42,196 bases of DNA from assembly GCA_947626945.1 (NCBI GenBank), contig CANQUC010000019.1, forward strand, positions 1 to 42,196, read 5' to 3'. Below the pieces are notes generated by a model, which saw nothing but the letters and a program-made list of their open reading frames with translations, searched no databases and was not told where the DNA came from. A program made the position numbers and the translations under genes. This DNA comes from an uncultured Lachnospiraceae bacterium (GTDB taxonomy: Bacteria > Bacillota > Clostridia > Lachnospirales > Lachnospiraceae). Below, in pieces: positions 17,077-24,920 of the stretch (position 1 is the first letter of the stretch; every line of letters starts with the position of its first letter).

Positions 17077-19440
17077 TTACACATGCGTCGCGATACAGCG
17101 GCATCCGCCCCGGATGGTAACGGTCCTTTTTCCCGCGGGCACAAAGAAGCTGTCTCCTTTGCGAAAATCCAGAGTCTTGTCATCAACCGTCACCGTGCCG
17201 CTGCCCTCCACCATCAGCAGGGACAAGAAAGAGGCGTCATCCACCTCCAGCACAGCCTTTTCCGCAATATCGCAGCAGACGCTTTCAAAATATTTGCAGC
17301 TGGCAAGCCGGCGCCTGTAAAAGCCCGGCTGCCCGGGAACCTCCACGGCCTGATCTCCTCTGATGACCCGGCAGGCGCTTGCCCCGTCCGGATCCAGCAC
17401 CTGCAGCGCCTTGTCCACATGAAGAGGCCGCTTGTTGCCGTAGCTGTCCCGCCGGTCATAGTCAAATAACCGATAGGTGCAGTTGGAGTTCTGCTGGATC
17501 TCGCACAGCAGCACGCCGCCGCACACGGCATGAATGGTGCCTGCGGGGATAAACACCCCGTCTCCCGGCTGAACCGGGATCCTGTGAAGAATTTCCGTCA
17601 GCGTGCCCTCCCGGATCCGCCCGGCAACCTCCTCTTTCGTCACCGGCCTTGAAAAACCTCCGTAAACGGCAGCGCCGGGCTTGCAGTCCAGCACAAACCA
17701 CATTTCATTTTTTCCGTATTCATTTTCGTTTGTAAGGGCGTATTCATCATCCGGATGAACCTGTATGGACAGATCCTCCCTGGCATCCAGAAACTTGACC
17801 AGAATGGGAAACCAGGCAAACGTCTGACACTTCCAGCCCCAGGCTTCTCTGCCGATCCGTTCCAGATATTCTCCAAAGAGCATCCCCTGAAACCGGCCTT
17901 CCGCCACAATGCTCTGGCCCGCTTCATGGGCAGACAGCTCCCAGCTCTCCGCGATCCGTTCCAGGTCGCTTTCCTTTCCAAACTGTTCCCGCAGCCTGGT
18001 TCCGCCCCAGAGATAATCCTTGTAAGCAGGCAGAAGCCTGACAACCGGCTCCGGCGTTTCCCCCGGCGCGGTCTTTTTTTCCTCAAACCGGATGATATCC
18101 TCCTCGGTCACGATCTGTCCGATGGCCACCTCGATGATGACCACCTCTTTTTCTGTGGGATTGCTGACTGTATGCGGCATTCCCACCGGCACAAAAATGC
18201 TTTCGCTTTTTGTGTATTCCCGCACAACCGGCTCTTTTCCCGCTTCCGGCCAGAGAGAGATCCGGGCGCTTCCCTCCACCACCGACCAGTGCTCGCTGCG
18301 GTACAGATGCCGGTGGACGCTGATGGCGCGGCCGGGATAAATGGTCACCTTTTTCACACGGTACCCTTCCGAGACAGAAAGAATCTGGCTCTTTCCGTAA
18401 GGCCGGTAGGATACCCGGTTTTCCTCAAAATACCCGCCGTAGGCGTCCCCATGCAGGCGCATGATCTCCTTTAACTGATCCGACGCCCCTTTCTTTCCAA
18501 TATAAACAGCGTCTTCGGTATTTACGGCAATCATGTCCTCCATGCCGTTTGCCACCACAAGCTTGTCCCGGCACCGGTTGATCACCGTTACGTCCCGGCA
18601 GCCGTGCTGGATCACATTGGTGCTGCTTTTGTGGATGGGCGCGTTTTCCAGATCCTCCAGCCTGCCAATGTCCTGCCAGGCAAAGTTTCCCCGGATCACC
18701 TTTACCTTTCCGGAATGTTCAAAGACCGCCTTTTCCACCGAAACCATGGGGACAGTCTCCAGCAGTTCCTTTTGCAGCAGGATCTTTCTGCCGGATTTTT
18801 TCACGGCAGCCGCCGCTTTTTCGCAAGCCCGGTAAACCTCCGGGCACAATGCCTGAAGTTCCTGAAGAAATGTTCCGGCGGAAAACAGGAAATTCCCGCT
18901 GTTCCACAGGTACTGTCCGCTTTCCATATACTGCCGGGCGGTCTGCAGGTCAGGCTTTTCCGTAAAGGAAAGAACTTCCTCTCCCTGATGGCGGATATAA
19001 CCGTAGCCGGTATGAGGGGACGTTACGGGAATGCCAAAAGCCACCAGGTTGTTTTCCCTGGCAAGAGTCTTGGCCCGCAGTATCGCCTCCTGATACCCCG
19101 CCCCTTCCATCAGCGTATCAGAGGAAACAACATAGATCAGCTCCGACGGATTCTCCATCATGCACACCATTCCAATGGCGCCGGCCGTCTTGCGGGGTTC
19201 CTGCTCCAGAAAGCTGCGGTAGCGCAGTCCCTGAAAGGCTTTCAGCTGGCCCTCCACAATAAAATCATAGCTTTCATTGGTCACAATGAGAAACTCCTGG
19301 CAATAGGGCAGGTTGCGCACAACCGTTTCCTGCAGGAGAGAACGGTTTTCATGGATTTCCATAAACTGCTTGGGATAACTTTTTCTTGAAAGGGGCCACA
19401 GCCTATCGCCGCAGCCCCCTGCCAAAATCAGACATTTCAT
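17077..19440 (-). CDS. Mannose-1-P guanylyltransferase / PMI-II cupin / class I PMI triple fusion
   Basis: A 787-residue protein with three enzyme modules. Residues 1-335 are a GDP-mannose pyrophosphorylase (LAGGCGDRLWPLSRK 6-20, then KQF; FTEKP 159-163). Residues 344-455 are the cupin seen in ManC/AlgA type II isomerases (YRPYGK 345-350, HRH 376-378, PVGMPHT 418-424). Residues 465-787 are a complete zinc-type class I mannose-6-phosphate isomerase (WGG 477-479, QVHPDD 560-565, PAGTIHAV 632-639, EIQQNSN 647-653). Together they would interconvert fructose-6-P and mannose-6-P and turn mannose-1-P into GDP-mannose; a phosphomannomutase step is still needed and might be met by the GlmM-like mutase whose gene overlaps this one by four bases. 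Ordinary ManC/AlgA proteins are about 460-480 residues and lack the third module. Last gene of the nrdR operon. Confidence 0.88.
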   Translation of the reverse strand: MKCLILAGGCGDRLWPLSRKSYPKQFMEIHENRSLLQETVVRNLPYCQEFLIVTNESYDFIVEGQLKAFQGLRYRSFLEQEPRKTAGAIGMVCMMENPSELIYVVSSDTLMEGAGYQEAILRAKTLARENNLVAFGIPVTSPHTGYGYIRHQGEEVLSFTEKPDLQTARQYMESGQYLWNSGNFLFSAGTFLQELQALCPEVYRACEKAAAAVKKSGRKILLQKELLETVPMVSVEKAVFEHSGKVKVIRGNFAWQDIGRLEDLENAPIHKSSTNVIQHGCRDVTVINRCRDKLVVANGMEDMIAVNTEDAVYIGKKGASDQLKEIMRLHGDAYGGYFEENRVSYRPYGKSQILSVSEGYRVKKVTIYPGRAISVHRHLYRSEHWSVVEGSARISLWPEAGKEPVVREYTKSESIFVPVGMPHTVSNPTEKEVVIIEVAIGQIVTEEDIIRFEEKKTAPGETPEPVVRLLPAYKDYLWGGTRLREQFGKESDLERIAESWELSAHEAGQSIVAEGRFQGMLFGEYLERIGREAWGWKCQTFAWFPILVKFLDAREDLSIQVHPDDEYALTNENEYGKNEMWFVLDCKPGAAVYGGFSRPVTKEEVAGRIREGTLTEILHRIPVQPGDGVFIPAGTIHAVCGGVLLCEIQQNSNCTYRLFDYDRRDSYGNKRPLHVDKALQVLDPDGASACRVIRGDQAVEVPGQPGFYRRRLASCKYFESVCCDIAEKAVLEVDDASFLSLLMVEGSGTVTVDDKTLDFRKGDSFFVPAGKRTVTIRGGCRCIATHV

Positions 19441-20783
19441 TCTATCACAAAACCTTTTCTTCTGATTACCTGAATCACTTCATCTACATACTGCTCGCAC
19501 AGCTGCCGGGTGCCGGCTTCCACCATTACCCGCACAAGAGGCTCCGTACCGCTTTCCCGCACAAGGATCCGGCCGTCCTCTCCCAGCTTTTGGGCCACAG
19601 CCTCTACGGCCGCCTGTACATCCGGATCTTTCTGTGCCTTTGTCTTATCGGAGACTTTTACATTTTTCAGTACCTGGGGATAAATGGTCAGCCCGGATGT
19701 CAGACTGCCCAGGGACTTCTTTTTCTCCAGCATCACTTCCATAATCTTGATGGCTGTCAAAATCCCGTCTCCCGTAGTGGCGTATTTGCTGAAGATGATA
19801 TGGCCGGACTGCTCCCCGCCGATGCAGTGCTTATTGGTCTGCATATTTTCATACACATATTTATCTCCCACGGCAGTCTTTTCATACTCGATGCCGGCCT
19901 CGTCAAGGGCTTTGTAAAGGCCGATATTGGACATGACCGTAGTCACCACCGTGTTGTTGTCCAGTTCTCCCAGCTCTTTCATATAGGAAGCGTACACATA
20001 CAGGATGCCGTCGCCGGTTACCACGTTGCCGTTCTCGTCCACGCAAAGGCATCTGTCCGCGTCCCCGTCAAAGGCAAAGCCAATGTCCAGCTTTTCCTCT
20101 TTTACCAGAAGCTGCAGCGCTTCAATATGGGTGGAACCGCTGTCTTCGTTGATATTGGTGCCGTCAGGCTCATCGTGGATCACATAGGTCTTTGCGCCCA
20201 GGGCATTGAACACATTTCTGGCAATGGCGGAGGAGCTGCCGTTGGCGCAGTCCAGGCCCACTCTTACATTTTTGTAGGAGCGCGTGGCCAGGGAGATCAG
20301 ATATCCCACATAGCGGTTCCGCCCGGCGCTGTAGTCCACCGTCCTGCCAATAAATTCCCTTGTGGCAAGGGGGATTTCCTCAAAGGTGTCGTCTATGTAT
20401 GCCTCGATCTTTTCGATCACCGATTCCTGAAGCTTTTCTCCGTTATCGTTGATGATCTTGATCCCGTTGTCATAAAAGGGATTGTGGCTTGCGGTGATCA
20501 TGATGCCGCAGTCAAACCCCTCGGTGCGCACCACATAGGACACGCTGGGGGTGGTGGTCACATGAAGCAGATAAGCGTCCGCTCCGGAGGCGGTGATCCC
20601 CGCCACAAGAGAATACTCAAACATATAGCTGCTTCTTCTGGTGTCTTTCCCGATCACGATCTTGCATTTGTGTTCCCTGCCGTAATACCAGCCAAGGAAC
20701 CTTCCTACCTTAAATGCGTGGGAAACGGTAAGGGTCACGTTTGCCTCTCCGCGAAATCCGTCTGTGCCAAAATATTTACCCAT
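19437..20783 (-). CDS. glmM: Phosphoglucosamine mutase
   Basis: A 448-residue alpha-D-phosphohexomutase that makes glucosamine-1-phosphate for UDP-GlcNAc and peptidoglycan. It begins [14 protein letters not shown], typical of GlmM; the phosphoserine loop is TASHNP with Ser99, the magnesium loop DGDADR 239-244, the sugar loop GEQSGH 323-328 and the phosphate loop RESGTEP 409-415. The start at 20783 has a GAGG site and overlaps the end of the upstream C_GCAxxG gene by eight bases; the stop overlaps the ATG of the manC fusion (ATGA). The tight coupling to manC allows that it also serves as phosphomannomutase, but this is inference. Confidence 0.92.
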   Translation of the reverse strand: MGKYFGTDGFRGEANVTLTVSHAFKVGRFLGWYYGREHKCKIVIGKDTRRSSYMFEYSLVAGITASGADAYLLHVTTTPSVSYVVRTEGFDCGIMITASHNPFYDNGIKIINDNGEKLQESVIEKIEAYIDDTFEEIPLATREFIGRTVDYSAGRNRYVGYLISLATRSYKNVRVGLDCANGSSSAIARNVFNALGAKTYVIHDEPDGTNINEDSGSTHIEALQLLVKEEKLDIGFAFDGDADRCLCVDENGNVVTGDGILYVYASYMKELGELDNNTVVTTVMSNIGLYKALDEAGIEYEKTAVGDKYVYENMQTNKHCIGGEQSGHIIFSKYATTGDGILTAIKIMEVMLEKKKSLGSLTSGLTIYPQVLKNVKVSDKTKAQKDPDVQAAVEAVAQKLGEDGRILVRESGTEPLVRVMVEAGTRQLCEQYVDEVIQVIRRKGFVIE

Positions 20784-21258
20784 TTTTTTCCTCGTTTTCC
20801 TCTGTTTGATTTTTACAGCAAAATTCTTCCGCAATGGCGGCCGCGTTTCTGATCAGACTGATACAGGGTCTTTTTTGATAATATTCCTCTGTGCGTTCTG
20901 CCGGTTCGGGACTTTGGCGATCTTTTTTGGAAAGGCCCAGCAGCTCCCTGCAAATGATACTGCCGTGCTGCTGCTCAAACCGGGCCGCCATCTGCTGCAC
21001 CAGCTGATAATTTTCCTGTTTTGCTTTCCGGTCCGCGCCTACGGTATTGCCGTTTCGCATACCTGCCACCATGGACATGCCGGAAACCGCCCCGCACACC
21101 TGGCGCATCCGGCCAAGCCCTCCGCCAAAAGGGCAGGACAGGCGCAGCACCGTATCCCTGTCCATTCCGAAATCCTCGCAAAAGGCTCCCGCTACAGACT
21201 GGGAACAGTTATAGCCCTCCCGGAACAGTTCTTCCGCTTTTTCTTCTCTGCTGCTCAT
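20776..21258 (-). CDS. C_GCAxxG_C_C family redox/metal protein
   Basis: A 160-residue protein of the C_GCAxxG_C_C family, named for conserved cysteines and a glycine-rich motif. Here Cys18 is in GYNCSQSV, Cys27 in GAFCEDF, Cys42 in [10 protein letters not shown] and Cys55 in VCGAVSGM. The members are common in anaerobic Clostridia and are thought to be redox-active or metal-binding; the function is unproven. The start at 21258 overlaps the stop of the SEC-C gene (ATGA), implying translational coupling; longer frames lack support. It continues eight bases into glmM. Confidence 0.85.
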   Translation of the reverse strand: MSSREEKAEELFREGYNCSQSVAGAFCEDFGMDRDTVLRLSCPFGGGLGRMRQVCGAVSGMSMVAGMRNGNTVGADRKAKQENYQLVQQMAARFEQQHGSIICRELLGLSKKDRQSPEPAERTEEYYQKRPCISLIRNAAAIAEEFCCKNQTEENEEKNG

Positions 21259-21782
21259 AGGTCTTGCGCGTTTCTGCCGCAGCACTTTTTGTATTTTTTG
21301 CCGCTTCCGCATGGACAGGGATCATTTCTGCCGATCTTTTTCCCCTTGCGGACAGTGCCGGAGTTTTTCTGATCCCGATACAGCTCTTTTCTGCGCTCCG
21401 GGGTCAGCAGGCCGTCCCACTGGGGCAGCTCGTATAGCCACTGGGCCTTGGCCTCCACCATATGCCAGTACAGCTTCTCCGGATCATAGCCCAGATTTAC
21501 CACCGTGTCTTCCGTCATTTCCTCAATGGGATTTTTTTCTTTTAAACTGTCGTTGATCCCGTCCAAAAAGCCGGTCATCATCATCACGTCTACCTGGTAT
21601 TTGTCCGCCAGTTCCTTTACGGTGCCGGTCACCACATCGCCGGGCGCTTCCAGGATCTGCTCGTAGATTCCCTGCTCCAGCAGAAAATAATCGTTCCAGA
21701 ACTTTGCGCTTTCCTGCTGAGATTTTTCAGCGGAATAGGCAGTTTCTCTCCAGTTTTCTAATAATGTCATGTTTTTATCCAT
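21255..21782 (-). CDS. SEC-C zinc-motif protein
   Basis: A 175-residue acidic helical protein with a C-terminal SEC-C motif, [16 protein letters not shown], the zinc-binding tail first known from SecA, where it helps contact SecB and ribosomes. The N-terminal part (residues 1-140, including [19 protein letters not shown]) is a conserved clostridial helical domain of unknown role. The start is either 21782 or the second ATG at 21770, which has the better spacing to AAAGGA. It begins 12 bases after nrdR and overlaps the next gene by four bases. Confidence 0.82.
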   Translation of the reverse strand: MDKNMTLLENWRETAYSAEKSQQESAKFWNDYFLLEQGIYEQILEAPGDVVTGTVKELADKYQVDVMMMTGFLDGINDSLKEKNPIEEMTEDTVVNLGYDPEKLYWHMVEAKAQWLYELPQWDGLLTPERRKELYRDQKNSGTVRKGKKIGRNDPCPCGSGKKYKKCCGRNAQDL

Positions 21783-21794
21783 CCTTTTGTGGGT

Positions 21795-22244
21795 TTATTC
21801 CAAGATCTTCTTGATCTCTTCCATGAAAGTATTTACATCCTTGAACTCCCGGTAAACAGAAGCAAAACGCACATAGGCCACCGTGTCCACATCTTTCAGC
21901 TTATCCATGACGATCTCTCCGATACAGCCGCTGGACAGTTCCTTTTCTTCCATATTGAACAGCTCCGTCTCCACAGAATCAATCATCTCATTGATCTGCT
22001 GAGCGGAAATGGGACGTTTGTGGCAGGCGCGCAGGATCCCCGCTTCAATCTTTGACCGGTCGTACTGCTCCCGGTTGTTGTCCTTCTTGATCACGATCAG
22101 CGGAATCGTCTCGATCTTCTCATATGTGGTAAACCGCTTGCCGCAGGAATCACAGACTCTCCGCCTGCGAATGGAGCTGTTGTCATCGGCAGGTCTGGAG
22201 TCGATCACCTTTGTATTTTCTTCTCCGCAAAATGGACATTTCAT
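21795..22244 (-). CDS. nrdR: Ribonucleotide reductase repressor NrdR
   Basis: A 149-residue repressor that shuts off ribonucleotide reductase genes when dATP/ATP is bound. The N-terminal zinc ribbon has Cys pairs in MKCPFCG and VCDSCGKRFTTYE, followed by the ATP-cone domain (VIKKDNNREQYDRSKI). AAGGAGGT stands ahead of ATG 22244 and a strong promoter at 22286-22314. No nrd genes or clear NrdR boxes are in the window, so here it heads an operon of envelope-sugar and redox genes; this pairing may be just positional. Confidence 0.97.
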   Translation of the reverse strand: MKCPFCGEENTKVIDSRPADDNSSIRRRRVCDSCGKRFTTYEKIETIPLIVIKKDNNREQYDRSKIEAGILRACHKRPISAQQINEMIDSVETELFNMEEKELSSGCIGEIVMDKLKDVDTVAYVRFASVYREFKDVNTFMEEIKKILE

Positions 22245-22285
22245 CGGGGAACCTCCTTCTTATTTTTTGTTGCTGCACATTTAAT

Positions 22286-22314
22286 AGTATAGTAAAACCG
22301 TCTTTTCTTGTCAA
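22286..22314 (-). promoter_or_regulatory. Promoter of the nrdR operon
   Basis: TTGACA (22314-22309), 17-base spacer, TATACT (22291-22286) on the minus strand, about 40 bases upstream of the nrdR start. Confidence 0.85.
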
Positions 22315-22336
22315 ATAAATTTCATCCCCGGCGTTT

Positions 22337-22597
22337 TTACAGCTTGCACTTCGCAAGCACATCCTCCAGGCACACTTCCACCAGAATAATGTCCGGTCCC
22401 ACCTGTTTGACACACTTCCACGGAATCACATATTCACTGTCCCGGCCAAACAGCCCGCACATCTTTCCGCACTCCGGTACGATCAAAGCCTCCACGCAGC
22501 CGGTGCAGGGATCAATCTCCACATCCGCCACATAGCCGATCCTTTTGCAGTCGCAAATATTGACAACCTCTTTTTCCCGCAGCTCACAGATACGCAT
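22337..22597 (-). CDS. YlmC/YmxH-family PRC-barrel protein
   Basis: An 86-residue single-domain PRC-barrel protein of the YlmC/YmxH family found in spore-forming Firmicutes. It begins MRICELREKEVVNICDCKRI, the family start, and ends LVEVCLEDVLAKCKL; in between are GYVADVEIDPCTG and GRDSEYVIPWKCVKQVG. The role is not settled; some members are in sporulation clusters. Start ATG 22597 is five bases from GGAGGGG; an earlier ATG at 22612 overlaps that ribosome site. The site itself is buried in a long stem (22598-22638). Confidence 0.88.
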   Translation of the reverse strand: MRICELREKEVVNICDCKRIGYVADVEIDPCTGCVEALIVPECGKMCGLFGRDSEYVIPWKCVKQVGPDIILVEVCLEDVLAKCKL

Positions 22598-22638
22598 AAA
22601 CACCCCTCCCATGACAGTTTATGTCGGGAAGGGTGTTT
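22598..22638 (-). promoter_or_regulatory. Stable hairpin covering the ylmC-like ribosome site
   Basis: On the minus strand AAACACCCTTCCC pairs with GGGAGGGGTGTTT (22626-22638 with 22598-22610; 12 Watson-Crick pairs and one U-G), and inside it GAC/GTC can pair as well. The 3' arm contains the GGAGGGG ribosome site. It begins 16 bases after the stop of the barstar-TrpB gene, so it may act as a terminator for that gene, a translational control of the next, or both. Confidence 0.6.
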
Positions 22639-22653
22639 TGGTTCCTGCAGATC

Positions 22654-24324
22654 TTATTGAATGCCGGGAAGAGACGGGATGCCGGAAAATCCTTTTTCCA
22701 GATCCGCGTCTGTGGGGATATAGTCTGTCATCGCGCCGCTGTTGTAAGACGCGTAAGCCGTCAGATCAAAATAGCCGGTTCCGGTCAGGCCAAAGAGAAT
22801 GGTCTTGGATTCGCCGGTCTCTTTACACTTCAGCGCTTCGTCAATGGCAACCCGGATGGCGTGAGCGCTCTCCGGCGCAGGCAGCGTTCCCTCTACTTTG
22901 GCAAACTGGGTAGCCGCCTCAAATACCGACGTCTGCTCCACTGCCCTTGCCTCATCCAGATAGCCGTCATGATACAGCTGGGAAAGGATCGGACTCATGC
23001 CATGATAACGGAGCCCGCCCGCGTGGCTGGGCGAAGGAATATAGGTGGCGCCCAGGGTATACATTTTCGCCAGCGGCGTTACCTTTCCTGTATCGCAGAA
23101 ATCGTAGGCAAATTTTCCTCTTGTAAGAGAAGGACAGGAGGCGGGTTCTACGGCAATGAAGTAAGGCGCGTTCTTTCCCGCAAGCTTATCCGCCATGAAC
23201 GGCGCCATCAGGCCGCCCAGATTGGAACCGCCTCCGGCGCAGCCAATGACGATATCCGGATAAGCGTCAACCTTTTCCATGGCAAGCTTGGCCTCCTGGC
23301 CAATGATGCTCTGATGAATCAGAACCTGATTGAGCACGCTGCCAAGCACATAACGGTAACCCTCGGTGGTCACCGCCACCTCCACCGCCTCGGAAATCGC
23401 CGTTCCAAGGCTTCCTGTGGAATCCGGGAAATCTTTCAGCATCTGCCGGCCTACCTGAGTGGTGTCAGAGGGGGAGGGAATGACGCTTGCCCCGTAGGTC
23501 TCCATGACGGTTTTCCGGTAAGGCTTCTGCTCCGCGCTGCACTTTACCATGTAAACCTTACAGTCCAGGCCAAAATAGCCTGTTGCCATAGAAAGGGCGG
23601 TTCCCCACTGTCCGGCGCCGGTTTCGGTAGTGACGCCCTTAAGGCCCTGCGCCTTTGCGTAATAGGCCTGGGCAATGGCGCTGTTCAGCTTGTGACTGCC
23701 GGAAGTATTGCCCCCCTCATATTTGTAATAGATCTTTGCGGGCGTATCCAGCGCTCTTTCCAGAAAATAAGCCCGGTACAAAGGTGAGGGCCGGTACATT
23801 TTGTAAAAATCCAGGATCTCGCCGGGAATGTCAATATAACGGTCTGTGTTGTTCAGCTCCTGTTTGGCAAGCTCTGTACAGAATACCGGACTCAGATCCT
23901 CCACCGTCACCGGCTTCAGCGTGGCCGGATTCAAAATGGGACAGTGGTCGGTCTTCATGTCTGCCCGGACATTGTACCATTGTCTGGGGATCTCCGATTC
24001 TCCCAGTACGATTTTGTAAAGGTCTTTTCTGCTCATGTGCGTATACGCCTCACTTTCTTTTTGAATGATTTTGATTTTAAAGCAGATGTTGGGATTGGCT
24101 TTCGCCCCATCCTCAAACACGCTGCATATTTTTTCCATATATCCTTTCGGCGCTTCCTCTGTCTCCAGGATCACCTGGGTTTTTTCTGAAATGTCCATCA
24201 CGCAGTCATACAGGGCATCCTGATTTACGCCGTACCAGTCCGGCAGCCCCAGCGTTTCTTTCAGATATTCATGGGCTTTTTTTGCCTCTTTCAGGCAGCT
24301 GCCCCGCAATCGGTATCGGATCAT
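22654..24324 (-). CDS. Barstar-TrpB fusion: RNase inhibitor joined to TrpB-like PLP enzyme
   Basis: A 556-residue two-domain protein. Residues 1 to about 88 look like barstar: LGLPDWYGVNQDALYDC (25-41) keeps Asp36 and Asp40 (Asp35 and Asp39 of barstar), and FEDGAK places acids where barstar has Glu76. From Met97 on it is a complete TrpB2-type tryptophan synthase beta-like enzyme, with PLP lysine in GGNTSGSHKLNSA (Lys212), TETGAGQWG, and the phosphate loop GCAGGGSNLGG. I read the junction codon by codon and found no stop. Start ATG 24324 follows AAAAGGAG at five bases. The barnase-like gene lies 32 bases upstream, which supports an inhibitor role for the N-terminus. TrpB2 enzymes can make tryptophan from indole and serine, but no trpA lies nearby. 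Met97 (24036) is where stand-alone TrpB2 proteins would begin and could be an internal start. Confidence 0.87.
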   Translation of the reverse strand: MIRYRLRGSCLKEAKKAHEYLKETLGLPDWYGVNQDALYDCVMDISEKTQVILETEEAPKGYMEKICSVFEDGAKANPNICFKIKIIQKESEAYTHMSRKDLYKIVLGESEIPRQWYNVRADMKTDHCPILNPATLKPVTVEDLSPVFCTELAKQELNNTDRYIDIPGEILDFYKMYRPSPLYRAYFLERALDTPAKIYYKYEGGNTSGSHKLNSAIAQAYYAKAQGLKGVTTETGAGQWGTALSMATGYFGLDCKVYMVKCSAEQKPYRKTVMETYGASVIPSPSDTTQVGRQMLKDFPDSTGSLGTAISEAVEVAVTTEGYRYVLGSVLNQVLIHQSIIGQEAKLAMEKVDAYPDIVIGCAGGGSNLGGLMAPFMADKLAGKNAPYFIAVEPASCPSLTRGKFAYDFCDTGKVTPLAKMYTLGATYIPSPSHAGGLRYHGMSPILSQLYHDGYLDEARAVEQTSVFEAATQFAKVEGTLPAPESAHAIRVAIDEALKCKETGESKTILFGLTGTGYFDLTAYASYNSGAMTDYIPTDADLEKGFSGIPSLPGIQ

Positions 24325-24356
24325 AGCGTCTCCTTTTCCATATTCCGGCGCCGGCA

Positions 24357-24842
24357 TTACTCTTTGTCATACAGCAGCGTAAACGTGTTATAGTGATCGC
24401 CGGTATAATAGATCTGTCCCCGGTTGGAGTAGATGAGCCGTTCTCCGCCCCGGAAGCTGCCGTCAAAATTGATGTCACACTCATAATACCGCAGGCCTTT
24501 TTCTTCCGGAAGCTTTCCCTCCCGGTTTCCAAAGGAGTCGCCGCCAATGCTCTTGCCCGGCGCCACATCCCAGAGATTGCCCTTGCTGCTCACCCAGCCA
24601 AGAGCCCTTGCCTCCTCCTTGGTAATGTAATTGGAGGGCAGATGTCCGTAAGTGTGCAGGTACAGGGCTACCTGATCCCGGGCGGTATATTCTCCGTCCT
24701 CCGTCACCGCCGTCTGCTGCGTCTGTTTTGGAACCGGGTCTGTGTGATTGTGAGTTTGGCCGCAGCCGGTAAGCGTTCCTGCCAGAAGAGCCAGCACAAG
24801 CAGCAGGCCTGTCAAAAGTTTGCGCGTTTTTTTCTGTTTCAT
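24357..24842 (-). CDS. Barnase-like secreted ribonuclease, lipoprotein
   Basis: A 161-residue guanyl-specific RNase of the barnase family. The N-terminus is a lipoprotein signal peptide (lipobox TLTGC, Cys27) and a Thr/Gln-rich linker. The catalytic domain from about residue 53 follows barnase closely: LPSNYITKEEARALGWV, SKGNLWDVAPGKSIGGD, NREGKLP. The residues matching the barnase active site are all present: Lys75, Glu121, Arg131, Arg135 and His150. It would cut RNA outside the cell or in target cells; the cytoplasmic copy is presumably held in check by the barstar domain encoded just downstream. Barnase itself is freely secreted, so a lipid anchor is a notable difference. A promoter is 24 bases upstream; the ribosome site is weak (GTGAG). 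Confidence 0.92.
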   Translation of the reverse strand: MKQKKTRKLLTGLLLVLALLAGTLTGCGQTHNHTDPVPKQTQQTAVTEDGEYTARDQVALYLHTYGHLPSNYITKEEARALGWVSSKGNLWDVAPGKSIGGDSFGNREGKLPEEKGLRYYECDINFDGSFRGGERLIYSNRGQIYYTGDHYNTFTLLYDKE

Positions 24843-24865
24843 AAAAGGATTCTCACTACCTGTCT

Positions 24866-24894
24866 ATTTTACCATATCATACGGTGGATTTCAA
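24866..24894 (-). promoter_or_regulatory. Promoter of the barnase / barstar-TrpB pair
   Basis: TTGAAA (24894-24889), 17-base spacer, TAAAAT (24871-24866) on the minus strand, just after the stop of the DUF362 gene. It would give the toxin-inhibitor pair its own transcript. Confidence 0.7.
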
Positions 24895-24920
24895 GAAAGC
24901 CCTTTTGCCCGTTCCCGGTT

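Noticed and set aside
19386-20852. 488-codon plus-strand frame opposite glmM
   Set aside because: Antisense to a complete glmM with all catalytic loops; no start signals.
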